This document shows, piece after piece, positions 1 to 8,458 of a stretch of DNA of 43,354 nt (position 1 is the stretch's first letter; every line of letters begins with the position of its first letter). Position numbers and translations under genes: made by a program. This stretch comes from Nioella sp. MMSF_3534 (GTDB taxonomy: Bacteria; Pseudomonadota; Alphaproteobacteria; Rhodobacterales; Rhodobacteraceae): contig NZ_JASHJX010000041.1 in assembly GCF_030732985.1 (NCBI RefSeq), positions 1 through 43,354 on the forward strand, given 5' to 3'. The notes below the pieces were generated by a model, which ran no database searches, was not told where the DNA came from, and saw nothing but the letters and a program-made list of their open reading frames with translations.

Positions 1-34
1 GGTGTACAGGGGGTGTACGGGGGGCACCCCCCTG
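1..34. repeat. GC-rich short repeat and hairpin at the left edge
   Basis: The heptamer GGTGTAC occurs at 1-7 and again at 12-18. CAGGGGGTG (7-15) can pair, with one bulge, with CACCCCCCTG (25-34). It lies just past the stop codon of the minus-strand ABC ATPase. It could be a weak hairpin or processing site, but no T-run follows on the minus strand, so a classical intrinsic terminator is unlikely. The element is cut by the window edge and cannot be assigned further. Confidence 0.35.
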
Positions 35-48
35 TTTTCGGGGCAAAC

Positions 49-870
49 TCAGTCATGGGCGACCCCCAGATAGGCGTCGATCACTTCCTGGTTGTTGCGC
101 ACCTCGTCGGGCGTGCCGTCGCCGATCTTCTTGCCGTAATCCATCACCACGACGCGGTCGGACAGGTCCATGACCACGCCCATATCGTGCTCGATCAGCG
201 CGATGGTGGTGCCGTATTCATCATTCACGTCGAGGATGAAGCGGCTCATGTCCTCCTTCTCCTCAACGTTCATACCGGCCATCGGTTCGTCGAGCAGCAG
301 GAGCGAGGGTTCCGCGACCAGCGCGCGCGCCAGTTCCACACGCTTTTTCAAGCCGTATGGCAGGCGCCCCACCGGTGTTTTCCGAATGGCCTGAATCTCA
401 AGGAAATCAATGATTTCTTCGGCTTTCTCGCGGTTCGCGACCTCTTCCCGCTCGGCCTTTCCCCACCAGATCGCCTGATCGAGGAAGCTGGCCGACATGT
501 GGTTCAGGCGGCCGGTCATGATGTTGTCCAGAACCGTCATCCCTTCGAACAGGGCGATGTTCTGGAAGGTCCGGGCGATGCCCTGCCGCGCCACCTCGAA
601 CGGGCGCATCGGTCCGCGCTTTTCGCCCAGATACCAGACCTCGCCTTCCTGCGGCTTGTAGAAGCCCGAGATGACGTTCAGCATCGAGGATTTTCCAGCC
701 CCGTTCGGGCCGATAATGGCGCGGATCTCACCCTCTCGGATGTCGAAGGAAATGTCCTTGATCGCCACCACGCCACCAAAGCGCAGGGTGATATTCTTCA
801 TTTCCATCATGGTGTTACCGATAGTCCGGCCATCGGCGGTCACATGGGGTTCGTAGTGCATCATGGTCAT
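49..870 (-). CDS. ABC transporter ATP-binding protein, LivG/BraF type
   Basis: This is a cytoplasmic ATPase subunit of a branched-chain amino acid (HAAT) type ABC importer, 273 aa, the usual LivG length. The Walker A motif GPNGAGKS is at residues 54-61. A Q-loop region, a signature-like LPYGLKKRVELARAL and a Walker B LLLLDEP follow, then the C-terminal extension ending in DEVRNNQEVIDAYLG that is typical of LivG proteins. The start overlaps the stop of the upstream acyl-CoA ligase by 4 bases (867-870), so translation is probably coupled. Pairing of an acyl-CoA ligase with Liv-type transporter genes is common in Rhodobacterales and suggests uptake of an acid that is activated to a CoA ester. 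The permease and binding-protein genes would lie beyond the left edge. The substrate is unknown. Confidence 0.93.
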   Translation of the reverse strand: MTMMHYEPHVTADGRTIGNTMMEMKNITLRFGGVVAIKDISFDIREGEIRAIIGPNGAGKSSMLNVISGFYKPQEGEVWYLGEKRGPMRPFEVARQGIARTFQNIALFEGMTVLDNIMTGRLNHMSASFLDQAIWWGKAEREEVANREKAEEIIDFLEIQAIRKTPVGRLPYGLKKRVELARALVAEPSLLLLDEPMAGMNVEEKEDMSRFILDVNDEYGTTIALIEHDMGVVMDLSDRVVVMDYGKKIGDGTPDEVRNNQEVIDAYLGVAHD

Positions 871-2843
871 TCTGCGGCCACCTGCGCTTGGCCCGCGGCC
901 TCCACGACTTTTGCGTCGCGGATCTCCAGCGTGGCGGTGATCTTGCCCTTGCGACCGTCTTCGTAGGTCACTTCGGTTTCGGTGTATTGTTCCGACTTGC
1001 CGGTGTAGAGCGCGTCGATCAGGTCGGCGAACTTCTCTTCCACGATGCGGCGACGCACCTTCCGGGTCCGGGTCATTTCACCGTCATCGGCGTCCAGTTC
1101 CTTGTGCAGCACGAGGAACCGATGCACCTGACAGCCCGACAGCATCGGGTCTTGCGCCACGGATTTGTTCACCTCTTCAACATGTTGCTGGATGGTATCC
1201 AGAACCTGCTTATGCCCGGCCAGTTCCTGATAGGACGCATAGGCGATGTTGTTGCGCTCGGCCCAGTTGCCGACGGCGGCAAGGTCGATATTGATGAAGG
1301 CGGTGCACATGTCGCGCCCGTTCCCGAAGACCACGGCCTCCAGAATGTTCGGATAGAACTTGAGCTTGTTTTCCACGTATTTCGGCGCGAACAGGCGGCC
1401 ATCGGCCATCTTGCCCACATCCTTGGCGCGGTCGATGATCCGCAGATGCCCGCTGTCTTCCTCGATGAAACCCGCGTCGCCGGTCGCAACCCAGCCTTCG
1501 GGATCTTTGGTATCGGCGGTGCTTTCGGGGTTCTTGTAGTATTCCACGAAGGTGCCCGGGCTGCGGTAGTAGATTTCGCCGCTGTCCCCGATCCTGATTT
1601 CCACGCCGGGGCTGGGAACGCCCACGGTATCGGCGCGCACCTCGCCATCGGGCTGCTGCGTGATGAACACCGTCGCTTCCGTCTGGCCATAGAGCTGTTT
1701 GAGGTTGATGCCGAGCGAGCGGTAGAACTCGAAAATCTCCGGCCCGATCGCCTCACCCGCCGTATACCCGACCCGGACGCGGCTGAAGCCGAGCGTGTTC
1801 TTGAGCGGCCCGTATACCAGCTTGTCGCCGATCCAGTATTTCAGCTTGTCACCGAAGGAAACCGGCTTGCCGTCCAGAAGCCTGGGACCGACTTTCTTGG
1901 CGTGTTCCATATACTTGTGGAACATCTTGCGCTTGAATTCGCCTGCGTCCTCCATTCGGATCATGACAGTGGTCAGCGTCGTTTCGAACATGCGGGGCGG
2001 GGCGAAGAAGTAGGTCGGACCGATTTCGCGAAGGTCGGTCATCATCGTGTCGGGCGATTCCGGGCAGTTGGTGCAGAAGCCCGTCCAGTACGCCTGCCCG
2101 ATGGAGAAGATGAAGTCGCCAACCCAAGCCATCGGCAAGTAGGCGAGAATTTCTTCCGAGGGGCGCAGATGATCGAATTCGGAGGACGCCCTGGCCGTCT
2201 CGATCACATTGCGGTTGGACAGCACCACACCCTTGGATTTACCCGTGGTGCCCGAGGTATAGAGCATCACGCAGGTGTCATCGTAGCCGATCGAGGCCTC
2301 GCGGTCGGCGAGTTCCTTTTCGAACCTCTCACTGGCCGCGCGGCCCTCTGCTTGCACGGAGGCCAGAGAGTGCAGCTTGGTGTGATCATATTTCCGCAGA
2401 CCGCGCGCGTCCTGATAGATGATGTGTTCGATCTGGTGCACGGTTTCCTGCACCTCGATCACCTTGTCGACCTGTTCCTGATCGCCGCAAACGACGAAGC
2501 GGGCACCGGAATGATCCAGCGCATAGGTCATCTCTTCGGCCACGGCGTCCTGATACATGGGCACCGGCACGGCCCCCACCTTCATCGCGGCAACCATCGA
2601 CCAGTACATGGCAGGGCGGTTGCGGCCGACAATGGCGATATGGTCGCCCTTCTCGACGCCAAGCGCCAGGAACCCAAAGGCAATTGCCTGGATCTCCTCG
2701 GCCGCTTCTGCCCAGGTCCAGCTTTGCCAGATACCGAATTCCTTTTCCCGATAGGCGGGCTTGCTTCCGAATTGTGCAACGTTCCGTGCGAGCAGTGCAG
2801 GAACGGATTCAGGCACGCCCGAAACCGCTTTCATCTCAGCCAA
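867..2843 (-). CDS. Long-chain fatty-acid--CoA ligase (AMP-forming)
   Basis: This 658-aa member of the adenylate-forming superfamily should activate a fatty or aromatic acid to acyl-AMP and then to acyl-CoA. The P-loop-like motif YTSGTTGKSKG is near residues 195-205, GYTAGEAIGPEIFEFY and YGQTEATVF carry the adenine-binding region, and GWVATGDAGF gives the conserved ATP-ribose Asp. The length and the C-terminal part (KDVGKMADGRLFAPKYVEN) resemble the FadD15/long-chain group. The chosen start is TTG: GGGAGG lies 7 bases before it, whereas the next ATG, three codons in, is too far from that site. It forms an operon with the downstream ABC ATPase. The exact substrate cannot be read from sequence. 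Confidence 0.92.
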   Translation of the reverse strand: MAEMKAVSGVPESVPALLARNVAQFGSKPAYREKEFGIWQSWTWAEAAEEIQAIAFGFLALGVEKGDHIAIVGRNRPAMYWSMVAAMKVGAVPVPMYQDAVAEEMTYALDHSGARFVVCGDQEQVDKVIEVQETVHQIEHIIYQDARGLRKYDHTKLHSLASVQAEGRAASERFEKELADREASIGYDDTCVMLYTSGTTGKSKGVVLSNRNVIETARASSEFDHLRPSEEILAYLPMAWVGDFIFSIGQAYWTGFCTNCPESPDTMMTDLREIGPTYFFAPPRMFETTLTTVMIRMEDAGEFKRKMFHKYMEHAKKVGPRLLDGKPVSFGDKLKYWIGDKLVYGPLKNTLGFSRVRVGYTAGEAIGPEIFEFYRSLGINLKQLYGQTEATVFITQQPDGEVRADTVGVPSPGVEIRIGDSGEIYYRSPGTFVEYYKNPESTADTKDPEGWVATGDAGFIEEDSGHLRIIDRAKDVGKMADGRLFAPKYVENKLKFYPNILEAVVFGNGRDMCTAFINIDLAAVGNWAERNNIAYASYQELAGHKQVLDTIQQHVEEVNKSVAQDPMLSGCQVHRFLVLHKELDADDGEMTRTRKVRRRIVEEKFADLIDALYTGKSEQYTETEVTYEDGRKGKITATLEIRDAKVVEAAGQAQVAAE

Positions 2844-3046
2844 GTTCTGTCCTCCCTTCGCCGGTCATCCCGGCGGCCACGCGGTTCCATGACGAAAACG
2901 AATCCGCACCTCACCGTGTTGCCGCCATGGTTGAGCGTCAATTTTTACCTGACTTTTTCCCAATCCTAACGAATTGTAACACGCGGCTGGCAGGTCTTGG
3001 CGCGAGGGAACCAAGCGTGTAGCGGAAAGGCAGGAGGAGTTGACAG

Positions 3047-4975
3047 ATGGCCAGATCGGACGCCACTGCGCATATGACCCGTGCCGGGTTGAACCTGATC
3101 CAGCAGGCGCTGACGATCTATGACCGCGACCTGAAGCTTGCGGTCTGCAACCGGCCCTTCCAGACCATGTTCGATCTGCCAGAATCTCTGGTCACCCCCG
3201 GTGCGACATTTCGTGACACGATCCGATTTCTTGTCCAGCGCGGCGAATATGGCGAGGTGGACGACCCCGAGGGATTCGTCACCGACCGTGTGGAACAGGC
3301 CCGTGCCTTTGAACCGCATTACATGGAACGCCGCCGGTCCAATGGCAGGATGATCAGTGTCGAGGGCAGCCCGCTGCCAGAGGGGGGCTGGGTCACGGTC
3401 TATACCGACATCACCTCGATCAAGAGCCAGGAGTCGCTGCTGCGCGCCCGGTCCGAGGAACTGTCCGATCAGTTGCTGACACATGCGGAGGAGCTCTCTC
3501 GCACCAACCGCCAGCTTGCCGCCACCATCGCACAGCTGGAAGAGACCAAGCGCGGGCTGGCCGAAATGGAGGCGCGCACCCGCCTGACCACCGAAATGAC
3601 GCCCGCCCATATCGGCCATGTGGATACCGATGGCGTCTACACCTTCACCAACCGGCGCCTGTCTTCGGTTTTGCCGGGGCGATCGAACGAGATCGTGGGC
3701 CTGCATTTCTGCGAAGCGCTCGGGGTCAAGACATCGCGCCGCCTGCGCCCGCATCTGGACCGGGCGATGAAGGGTGATTCAAGCGTGCTGGAGTTCACCG
3801 ACGAGGACTCTGGCCGCCGCATTCGCACGGCCTTTACCCCCGATCGGGTAGGCGAAACCGGTCCGATCAACGGCGTTTACCTGCTGTCCACAGATGTGAC
3901 GGAAGAGGCGCAGGCGCGCGCGGTGCTGATCCAGACCAACAAGCGCGAACTGGCGGCGCAACTTACCAGCGGCATGGCGCATGACTTTTCCAACCTGCTG
4001 ACCATCATCCTCGGCCTGCAAAGCCGCCTGTCCCGGATGGACCTGCCGGAGGCCGCGAAGGAGTTGACCAGCGCCACCACAGCCGCCGCCCGCCGCGGCG
4101 GGACGCTGCTGGACCGGATCGCGCGCATCTCCGGCCCGCGGGAACTGCACCCCGCCCCGGTTGATATGCGCCGCTTTTTCGAGACCTTCGAGGCGCTGGC
4201 CCGCGCGCCCCTGGCCGACAACATCCGCCTGTCGATCACCCAGAACGTGCCCGACCCGCTGTTGATGCTGGATGAAGGATCCTTGCAGGACAGTCTTCTC
4301 AACCTCGTGCTGAACGCCCGTGACGCGATTGGCCCGGAAGGAGGAGAGATTCGCATTCGCGCGCAGAAGGTGCGGGATACGTGGCTCGATATCGTGGTGG
4401 AGGATACCGGGCCGGGCTTTTCAAAAGAAGCGCTGGAATTCGCGCTCGACCCGTTCTTCACCACCAAGGGGCAGGCGGGGTCGGGGCTTGGCCTGTCGAT
4501 GGTCTTCGATTTCGCCAAGCTGTCGGGCGGCAATGTACGTCTGGAAAACCATCGCGAGGGCGCGCGCGTCACCTACCGGCTGCCCTTCCGCGCGGTGCCC
4601 CTGTCCGAGGCCACACCGATGCTGATCCTGCTGGTGGAGGATATGCCCGATCTGCGCGTGTCGGTGCGGGAGATGCTGACCGATATGGGCCATCAGGTGA
4701 TCGAGGCTGCCAGCTTTGCCGAGGCCGATGCGCTGGCCGACCTGCCCGCCATCAACATGGTTCTGTCTGATATCAAGCTCTCTGGCCATACGACCGGTGT
4801 CGATCTGCTGGCAAGGCTGGCCCGGCGGCGGCCGGAACTGCGGCTGGCGCTGATGACGTCCCTGCCCGAAACACACCCGCTGCGGCAACGGGGGGCGGCC
4901 TGCTGGCCCGTTCTGTCGAAACCCTTCGACAGCGGCCAGCTTCACGCCATACTGGCGCAGGAGGAAAGCGCATGA
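3047..4975 (+). CDS. Hybrid PAS sensor histidine kinase with C-terminal receiver
   Basis: This is a cytoplasmic hybrid kinase of 642 aa with no clear membrane helix. A PAS_7-like domain spans about 8-125, a coiled coil about 126-180, and a second PAS about 183-290. The dimerisation/phosphoacceptor helix has H312 in SGMAHDFSNLL. The HATPase domain has the N-box at N423 (NLVLNARDAI), a G1 box DTGPGF and a G2 box GSGLGLS. The receiver domain spans about 524-640 with phosphoacceptor D575 and conserved K625. A typical Shine-Dalgarno site (AGGAGG) precedes the ATG. The stop overlaps the start of the response regulator gene by 4 bases (ATGA), so the two form one phosphorelay unit. The signal is unknown; the absence of membrane segments suggests an internal or diffusible cue. 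Confidence 0.93.
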   Translation: MARSDATAHMTRAGLNLIQQALTIYDRDLKLAVCNRPFQTMFDLPESLVTPGATFRDTIRFLVQRGEYGEVDDPEGFVTDRVEQARAFEPHYMERRRSNGRMISVEGSPLPEGGWVTVYTDITSIKSQESLLRARSEELSDQLLTHAEELSRTNRQLAATIAQLEETKRGLAEMEARTRLTTEMTPAHIGHVDTDGVYTFTNRRLSSVLPGRSNEIVGLHFCEALGVKTSRRLRPHLDRAMKGDSSVLEFTDEDSGRRIRTAFTPDRVGETGPINGVYLLSTDVTEEAQARAVLIQTNKRELAAQLTSGMAHDFSNLLTIILGLQSRLSRMDLPEAAKELTSATTAAARRGGTLLDRIARISGPRELHPAPVDMRRFFETFEALARAPLADNIRLSITQNVPDPLLMLDEGSLQDSLLNLVLNARDAIGPEGGEIRIRAQKVRDTWLDIVVEDTGPGFSKEALEFALDPFFTTKGQAGSGLGLSMVFDFAKLSGGNVRLENHREGARVTYRLPFRAVPLSEATPMLILLVEDMPDLRVSVREMLTDMGHQVIEAASFAEADALADLPAINMVLSDIKLSGHTTGVDLLARLARRRPELRLALMTSLPETHPLRQRGAACWPVLSKPFDSGQLHAILAQEESA

Positions 4976-5673
4976 GCGAACCGCTGGTCACCATTCTGGA
5001 CGACGAACCACAGATACGGCTGATGCTGTCCGAAGCGCTGACCGAAGCCGGGTTTCGCACGGCGGCCTATTCCCGCGCGACCGAGTTCGAAGCCGCCCTG
5101 CGCAAGACCACCCCCGATGTCTGCCTTGTCGATCTGGGCCTGCCGGACCGGGACGGGCTGGCCGTGGTGCACCGGCTGGCATTGGAATCGGGCGCGTCGA
5201 TCATCATCATCTCGGGCCGCGCACAAGTACAGGACCGGGTGACCGGGCTGGAACTGGGGGCCGATGACTACATCATCAAACCGTTCGACCCCGCAGAGGT
5301 CGTGGCCCGTGTGCGCGCAAGGCTCAGGGATGTGCGCAGTCGCCCGGCGCAATCCGACACCGCCCGGTTCGAAGGCTGGACCGCCTATTTCGACCGCTAC
5401 GTTATGGTCGATGAAGCGGGCGAAGAGGTCAGTTTTTCCCATGCGGAAGGCGAGGTTCTGCGGCTGTTCCTCGACAGCCCCAAACGCCTGATCAGCCGCC
5501 AGCAGATGCAGGAAGCGCTTGGCGGCGCGGCGGGCGAAAGCTTTGACCGCGCCATGGATGTCCGCATCTCGCGCCTGCGCACCAAGCTGAAGGAAGACCC
5601 GAAAAACCCGCGCCTGATCAAGACGATCTACGGCGCGGGCTATATCTTCCTGGGTGATGTGAAGTGGGACTAG
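4972..5673 (+). CDS. Two-component response regulator, OmpR/winged-helix type
   Basis: The protein has 233 aa: a receiver domain at 1-120 (acidic pair D10/D11, phosphoacceptor D54, K103 in IIKPFDP) followed by a winged-helix DNA-binding domain at about 130-230 ending in IKTIYGAGYIFLGD. It is a transcription factor that should be phosphorylated by the kinase encoded immediately upstream, with which it overlaps by 4 bases. Its targets are not visible here. The stop codon is shared in a CTAG with the stop of the convergent flavodoxin gene (5670-5673), so the two transcripts overlap. Confidence 0.94.
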   Translation: MSEPLVTILDDEPQIRLMLSEALTEAGFRTAAYSRATEFEAALRKTTPDVCLVDLGLPDRDGLAVVHRLALESGASIIIISGRAQVQDRVTGLELGADDYIIKPFDPAEVVARVRARLRDVRSRPAQSDTARFEGWTAYFDRYVMVDEAGEEVSFSHAEGEVLRLFLDSPKRLISRQQMQEALGGAAGESFDRAMDVRISRLRTKLKEDPKNPRLIKTIYGAGYIFLGDVKWD

Positions 5674-6197
5674 GCGGCGATCCAGTCGTCAACTGCCCGG
5701 TCCAGCCCGGTCCAATCGGTATATTCCCGATCTGCGGTCAGGTCCTGACCGGGGTCTTTTGCGGCGATGATCCGGCGCATGGCGAAGCGTCGGATGATAT
5801 CGTAGCGCGAGGGCGTGTAGGCCCCCGCCACCTGCTCCACCCTGTCGGGGGTCCAACCGGTGGCCTCGGTCATCTCGTTGGCGATTGTTTCAAGGCCGCG
5901 CCAGTCGTCGGCATCATGCCCCGCTGCGGACAGGGAAACCGACAAGAACAGGGTGGGCAGCGTTGCCAGCAATGGCGCAGCATCGGCCACAAAGTCCGAT
6001 AGCGCCTGCTGGTAGTGGCCAAGGTGAACCGATGCGGCGAGGATGACCCTGTCGAACCGCGCAACGCCTGGGTCATCTGACTCCGAAAGAGGGAGCAATT
6101 CGACAGAGTGACCGCCATCAATCAAGTGATCTGCCACATGGCGGCAAATCTTGCGGGTCTGGCCCTCGGTCGTGGCATAACCGATCAGGATCTTCAT
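5670..6197 (-). CDS. Flavodoxin-domain protein, HemG-like
   Basis: This 175-aa protein has an N-terminal flavodoxin fold. The FMN phosphate loop is ATTEGQTRKI at residues 8-17, and LAASVHLGHYQ around 53-63 is the second FMN loop, resembling the HemG family (menaquinone-dependent protoporphyrinogen oxidase), whose length is similar (about 180 aa). AGGAGG sits 7 bases before the ATG. The enzyme could oxidise protoporphyrinogen IX or serve as another FMN oxidoreductase; Rhodobacterales often use other protoporphyrinogen oxidases, so the HemG role is only a possibility. It is convergent with the response regulator gene, and no haem gene is adjacent. Confidence 0.8.
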   Translation of the reverse strand: MKILIGYATTEGQTRKICRHVADHLIDGGHSVELLPLSESDDPGVARFDRVILAASVHLGHYQQALSDFVADAAPLLATLPTLFLSVSLSAAGHDADDWRGLETIANEMTEATGWTPDRVEQVAGAYTPSRYDIIRRFAMRRIIAAKDPGQDLTADREYTDWTGLDRAVDDWIAA

Positions 6198-6305
6198 GAG
6201 AACGCCTCCTTGCCTGCGATCCGCCGGGCAAGCGGCGATGCGCCCGACATCTGGCCGCAGTCTGCGCCCGAAGCCAGGCTGACGCCTTGACGAGAGTCAA
6301 AAAGC

Positions 6306-7520
6306 TCAGGAGGGCGCCAGATCCGCCGCCGCACGCGCCAGAACCCTGAGGCCGGTCACCAGGTCGGCCTCGGCGGTGTCTTCGGCAAAGTCGTGGCTGA
6401 TCCCGCCGATGGACGGCACGAAAAGCATTCCCACCGGCATCATCCGAGACAGGTTCGACGCATCATGCAGCGCACCGGACGGCATCGACCGCCACTTGCC
6501 GGGCGCAATTTGTCCGGCGGCTCTCGAAAGCGCCTCTTGCATCCGCGCATCCATCGGCACGGGCACCAGATCGTGGCGCAGACGGTCGGCGCTGATGTTC
6601 AGGCCGGTGCCGTTCTCGACCTCCAGCAGGACGGAGTCGATCACCCGTTCCATCCGGTCCAGCCGATCCGCATCGCCATCGCGCCACTGGATGGTGAACA
6701 CAGCCTTGCCCGGCACGATGGAAGATGCATTGGGCAGAAGCCGCATATGCCCGATGGTCCAGACGGTCTGCGGCGTCACCAGATTGCGGAACCGGTCATT
6801 CAGTAGCGTCGCAATCCGCACCGCCCCCTGAAACGCATCCTTGCGCATGGCCATGGGCGTGGTGCCCGCGTGGTTCTGTTCGCCGCTCACCGTGACCTGC
6901 AATTGCCTCAGCCCCACGATAGAGGTCACAACGCCAACCGCTTCGCCAACCTGATCCAGAACTGGCCCCTGTTCGATGTGGCATTCCAGAAAGCCGGTGA
7001 ACCGGTCCGGGTCCACGAAATCGGGCTTGGCAAGATGGGCGACCGCCGCTCGGCCTTCCGCAAAGCTCTGACCGTCGGTGGCGCGGAACGCGTCCGCCTC
7101 GGCCAGCGTGGTGCTGCCCGACCAGATATCGCTGCCCGTGAGGGCGCCATAGCGGCCCTCCTCGTCCTGAAAGCTGACGCAGGAAATGGCAGGGCCACCG
7201 GCCTCTCGCGATGCACGAGCCACCTCCAGCCCCATGATCACGCCGAGCGCCCCATCGAGCCAGCCGCCTTCCGGCTGCGAATCGGAATGCGAACCGATCA
7301 GCAAAGACGGGCCGTCGACCAGCCCGAAGAGGTTGCCCGCCGGGTCCATATGCGGCGCAAGCCCCGCCTCCTGCATGCGCGCGGACAGCCATTCGCGTGA
7401 GGCCACATCAGCGGGCGAGAAGGCGGGCCGGACCACGCCGGACCCCTCTGCCCCGAAGCTGCGGAGATGATGCAGATCGGCCAGAAAGCGCGCGGAATCG
7501 ATATCGAAAGTCTGTCCCAT
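6306..7520 (-). CDS. M20-family Zn-dependent amidohydrolase (N-carbamoyl amino acid / allantoate type)
   Basis: The protein has 404 aa, matching the HyuC / AllC / ureidoglycolate-hydrolase family, which cleaves carbamoyl or ureido groups with two metal ions. Visible metal-site motifs are [20 protein letters not shown] (His and bridging Asp), [10 protein letters not shown] (Glu pair) and [13 protein letters not shown]. The dimerisation-domain motif [14 protein letters not shown] and a C-terminal metal His in [10 protein letters not shown] are also present. The family's usual HxDT is HSDS here. AGGAA precedes the ATG. It stands alone, with no purine or hydantoin gene next to it, so the substrate is undecided among N-carbamoyl amino acids, allantoate and ureidoglycine/ureidoglycolate. 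Confidence 0.9.
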   Translation of the reverse strand: MGQTFDIDSARFLADLHHLRSFGAEGSGVVRPAFSPADVASREWLSARMQEAGLAPHMDPAGNLFGLVDGPSLLIGSHSDSQPEGGWLDGALGVIMGLEVARASREAGGPAISCVSFQDEEGRYGALTGSDIWSGSTTLAEADAFRATDGQSFAEGRAAVAHLAKPDFVDPDRFTGFLECHIEQGPVLDQVGEAVGVVTSIVGLRQLQVTVSGEQNHAGTTPMAMRKDAFQGAVRIATLLNDRFRNLVTPQTVWTIGHMRLLPNASSIVPGKAVFTIQWRDGDADRLDRMERVIDSVLLEVENGTGLNISADRLRHDLVPVPMDARMQEALSRAAGQIAPGKWRSMPSGALHDASNLSRMMPVGMLFVPSIGGISHDFAEDTAEADLVTGLRVLARAAADLAPS

Positions 7521-7557
7521 GTCCCATTCCTAGCCCGTTTTATGCTATCGTCTAGTC

Positions 7558-7719
7558 ATGGACCCTGTAACGCTTACCTTTTACGCCGTGGTGTGTGGCC
7601 TTTTGGGCCTTGTCAGCCCAAACCTTGGCCGCCCGGCAATCCGTCTTGGCATCGGGACCATTGTGGGCCTGATCGCAGCCGGTGCCCTGCCCACGATCCG
7701 TGCCAGCCTCGGGCTCTGA
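7558..7719 (+). CDS. Small membrane protein (53 aa), unknown function
   Basis: This short open frame encodes 53 residues beginning MDPVTLTFYAVVCGLL and ending ASLGL. Two hydrophobic stretches (about 4-20 and 30-46) flank a short polar turn (NLGRPAIR), which suggests a hairpin of two membrane helices. It lies in the gap between the divergent amidohydrolase gene and the histidine phosphatase gene. No Shine-Dalgarno sequence is seen. A TATGCT element about 12 bases before the ATG could make it leaderless. The coding base pattern looks real, but function and expression are unknown. Confidence 0.5.
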   Translation: MDPVTLTFYAVVCGLLGLVSPNLGRPAIRLGIGTIVGLIAAGALPTIRASLGL

Positions 7720-7788
7720 GACGCTTCGCCCCTTTTCTTGCGCGCCCCGACGTCCTAAGCGGGGGGCAGACGGCGCGAGGAAATCCCC

Positions 7789-8448
7789 ATGTCCTACATC
7801 ACCCTCGTGCGCCACGGTCAGGCCAATACCGAAGCGCGCGACGAAGACAGCTATGACCGGCTGAGCGAGCTTGGCACCCGACAGGCCCAGTGGCTGGGGC
7901 AGCATCTGGCGCGCACCGGTGAGGTGTTTCCGCGACTTTACTCCGGCACGCTTCAGCGCCACCGGGAAACCGCCGCAGCCATCGGGCTGGACGGTCATGC
8001 AGAGCCCCAGATTGATGCGCGGTTCAACGAGATGGAGTTCTTCACGCTGGCCACGCTCTACCGCGACCAGCATGGCGTGCCGATCCCCGAGGACCGGGAG
8101 GATTTCACCGATCATCTGCCCCGCCTCTTCGCCGCGTGGCAGGCAGGCGAGATCGACAATCCGCCGGAAAGTTTTCAGGCATTCGAAGCCCGCGTTCGGG
8201 ACGGCATGGAAGAGATTGGCGCCGGCGACGGTCGGGCTCTGGTCGTGACCTCTGGCGGGGTCATCGGCATGGCCATGCGGATCACCCTCGGGCTCGACCT
8301 GATGGGATATGCCCGCGCCTGCCTCGCCGTGGAAAACACCTCGCTCAGCCGCTGGCTGCCCCTGCGCGGTTCGCTGGCCCTGACCCAATTCAACGCGCTG
8401 CCGCATCTGGAGCACCCGGAACGGCAATTCGCGCGCACCCATCTGTGA
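7789..8448 (+). CDS. Histidine phosphatase superfamily protein with substituted second histidine
   Basis: This 219-aa protein has the phosphoglycerate-mutase-like fold: LVRHGQANTE at 6-15 gives the nucleophilic His9 with Arg8, SGTLQRHRETA (52-62) supplies the second phosphate-binding Arg, and E81/E83 may act as the acid. The usual second histidine motif (SHGG) reads VVTSGGVIG around 152-160, so Ser155 stands where the family has His. Some branches of the family show this change, and activity may be reduced or altered. GAGG precedes the ATG. The saccharopine dehydrogenase gene follows after 10 bases, so they are probably co-transcribed. Substrate unknown. Confidence 0.88.
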   Translation: MSYITLVRHGQANTEARDEDSYDRLSELGTRQAQWLGQHLARTGEVFPRLYSGTLQRHRETAAAIGLDGHAEPQIDARFNEMEFFTLATLYRDQHGVPIPEDREDFTDHLPRLFAAWQAGEIDNPPESFQAFEARVRDGMEEIGAGDGRALVVTSGGVIGMAMRITLGLDLMGYARACLAVENTSLSRWLPLRGSLALTQFNALPHLEHPERQFARTHL

Positions 8449-8458
8449 GGAAACCGAT

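Noticed and set aside
888-2969. 693-codon open frame on the plus strand opposite the acyl-CoA ligase gene
   Set aside because: It is His/Arg/Gly-rich with no known domain and mirrors a full-length enzyme gene with a ribosome site on the other strand. High G+C keeps antisense frames open.
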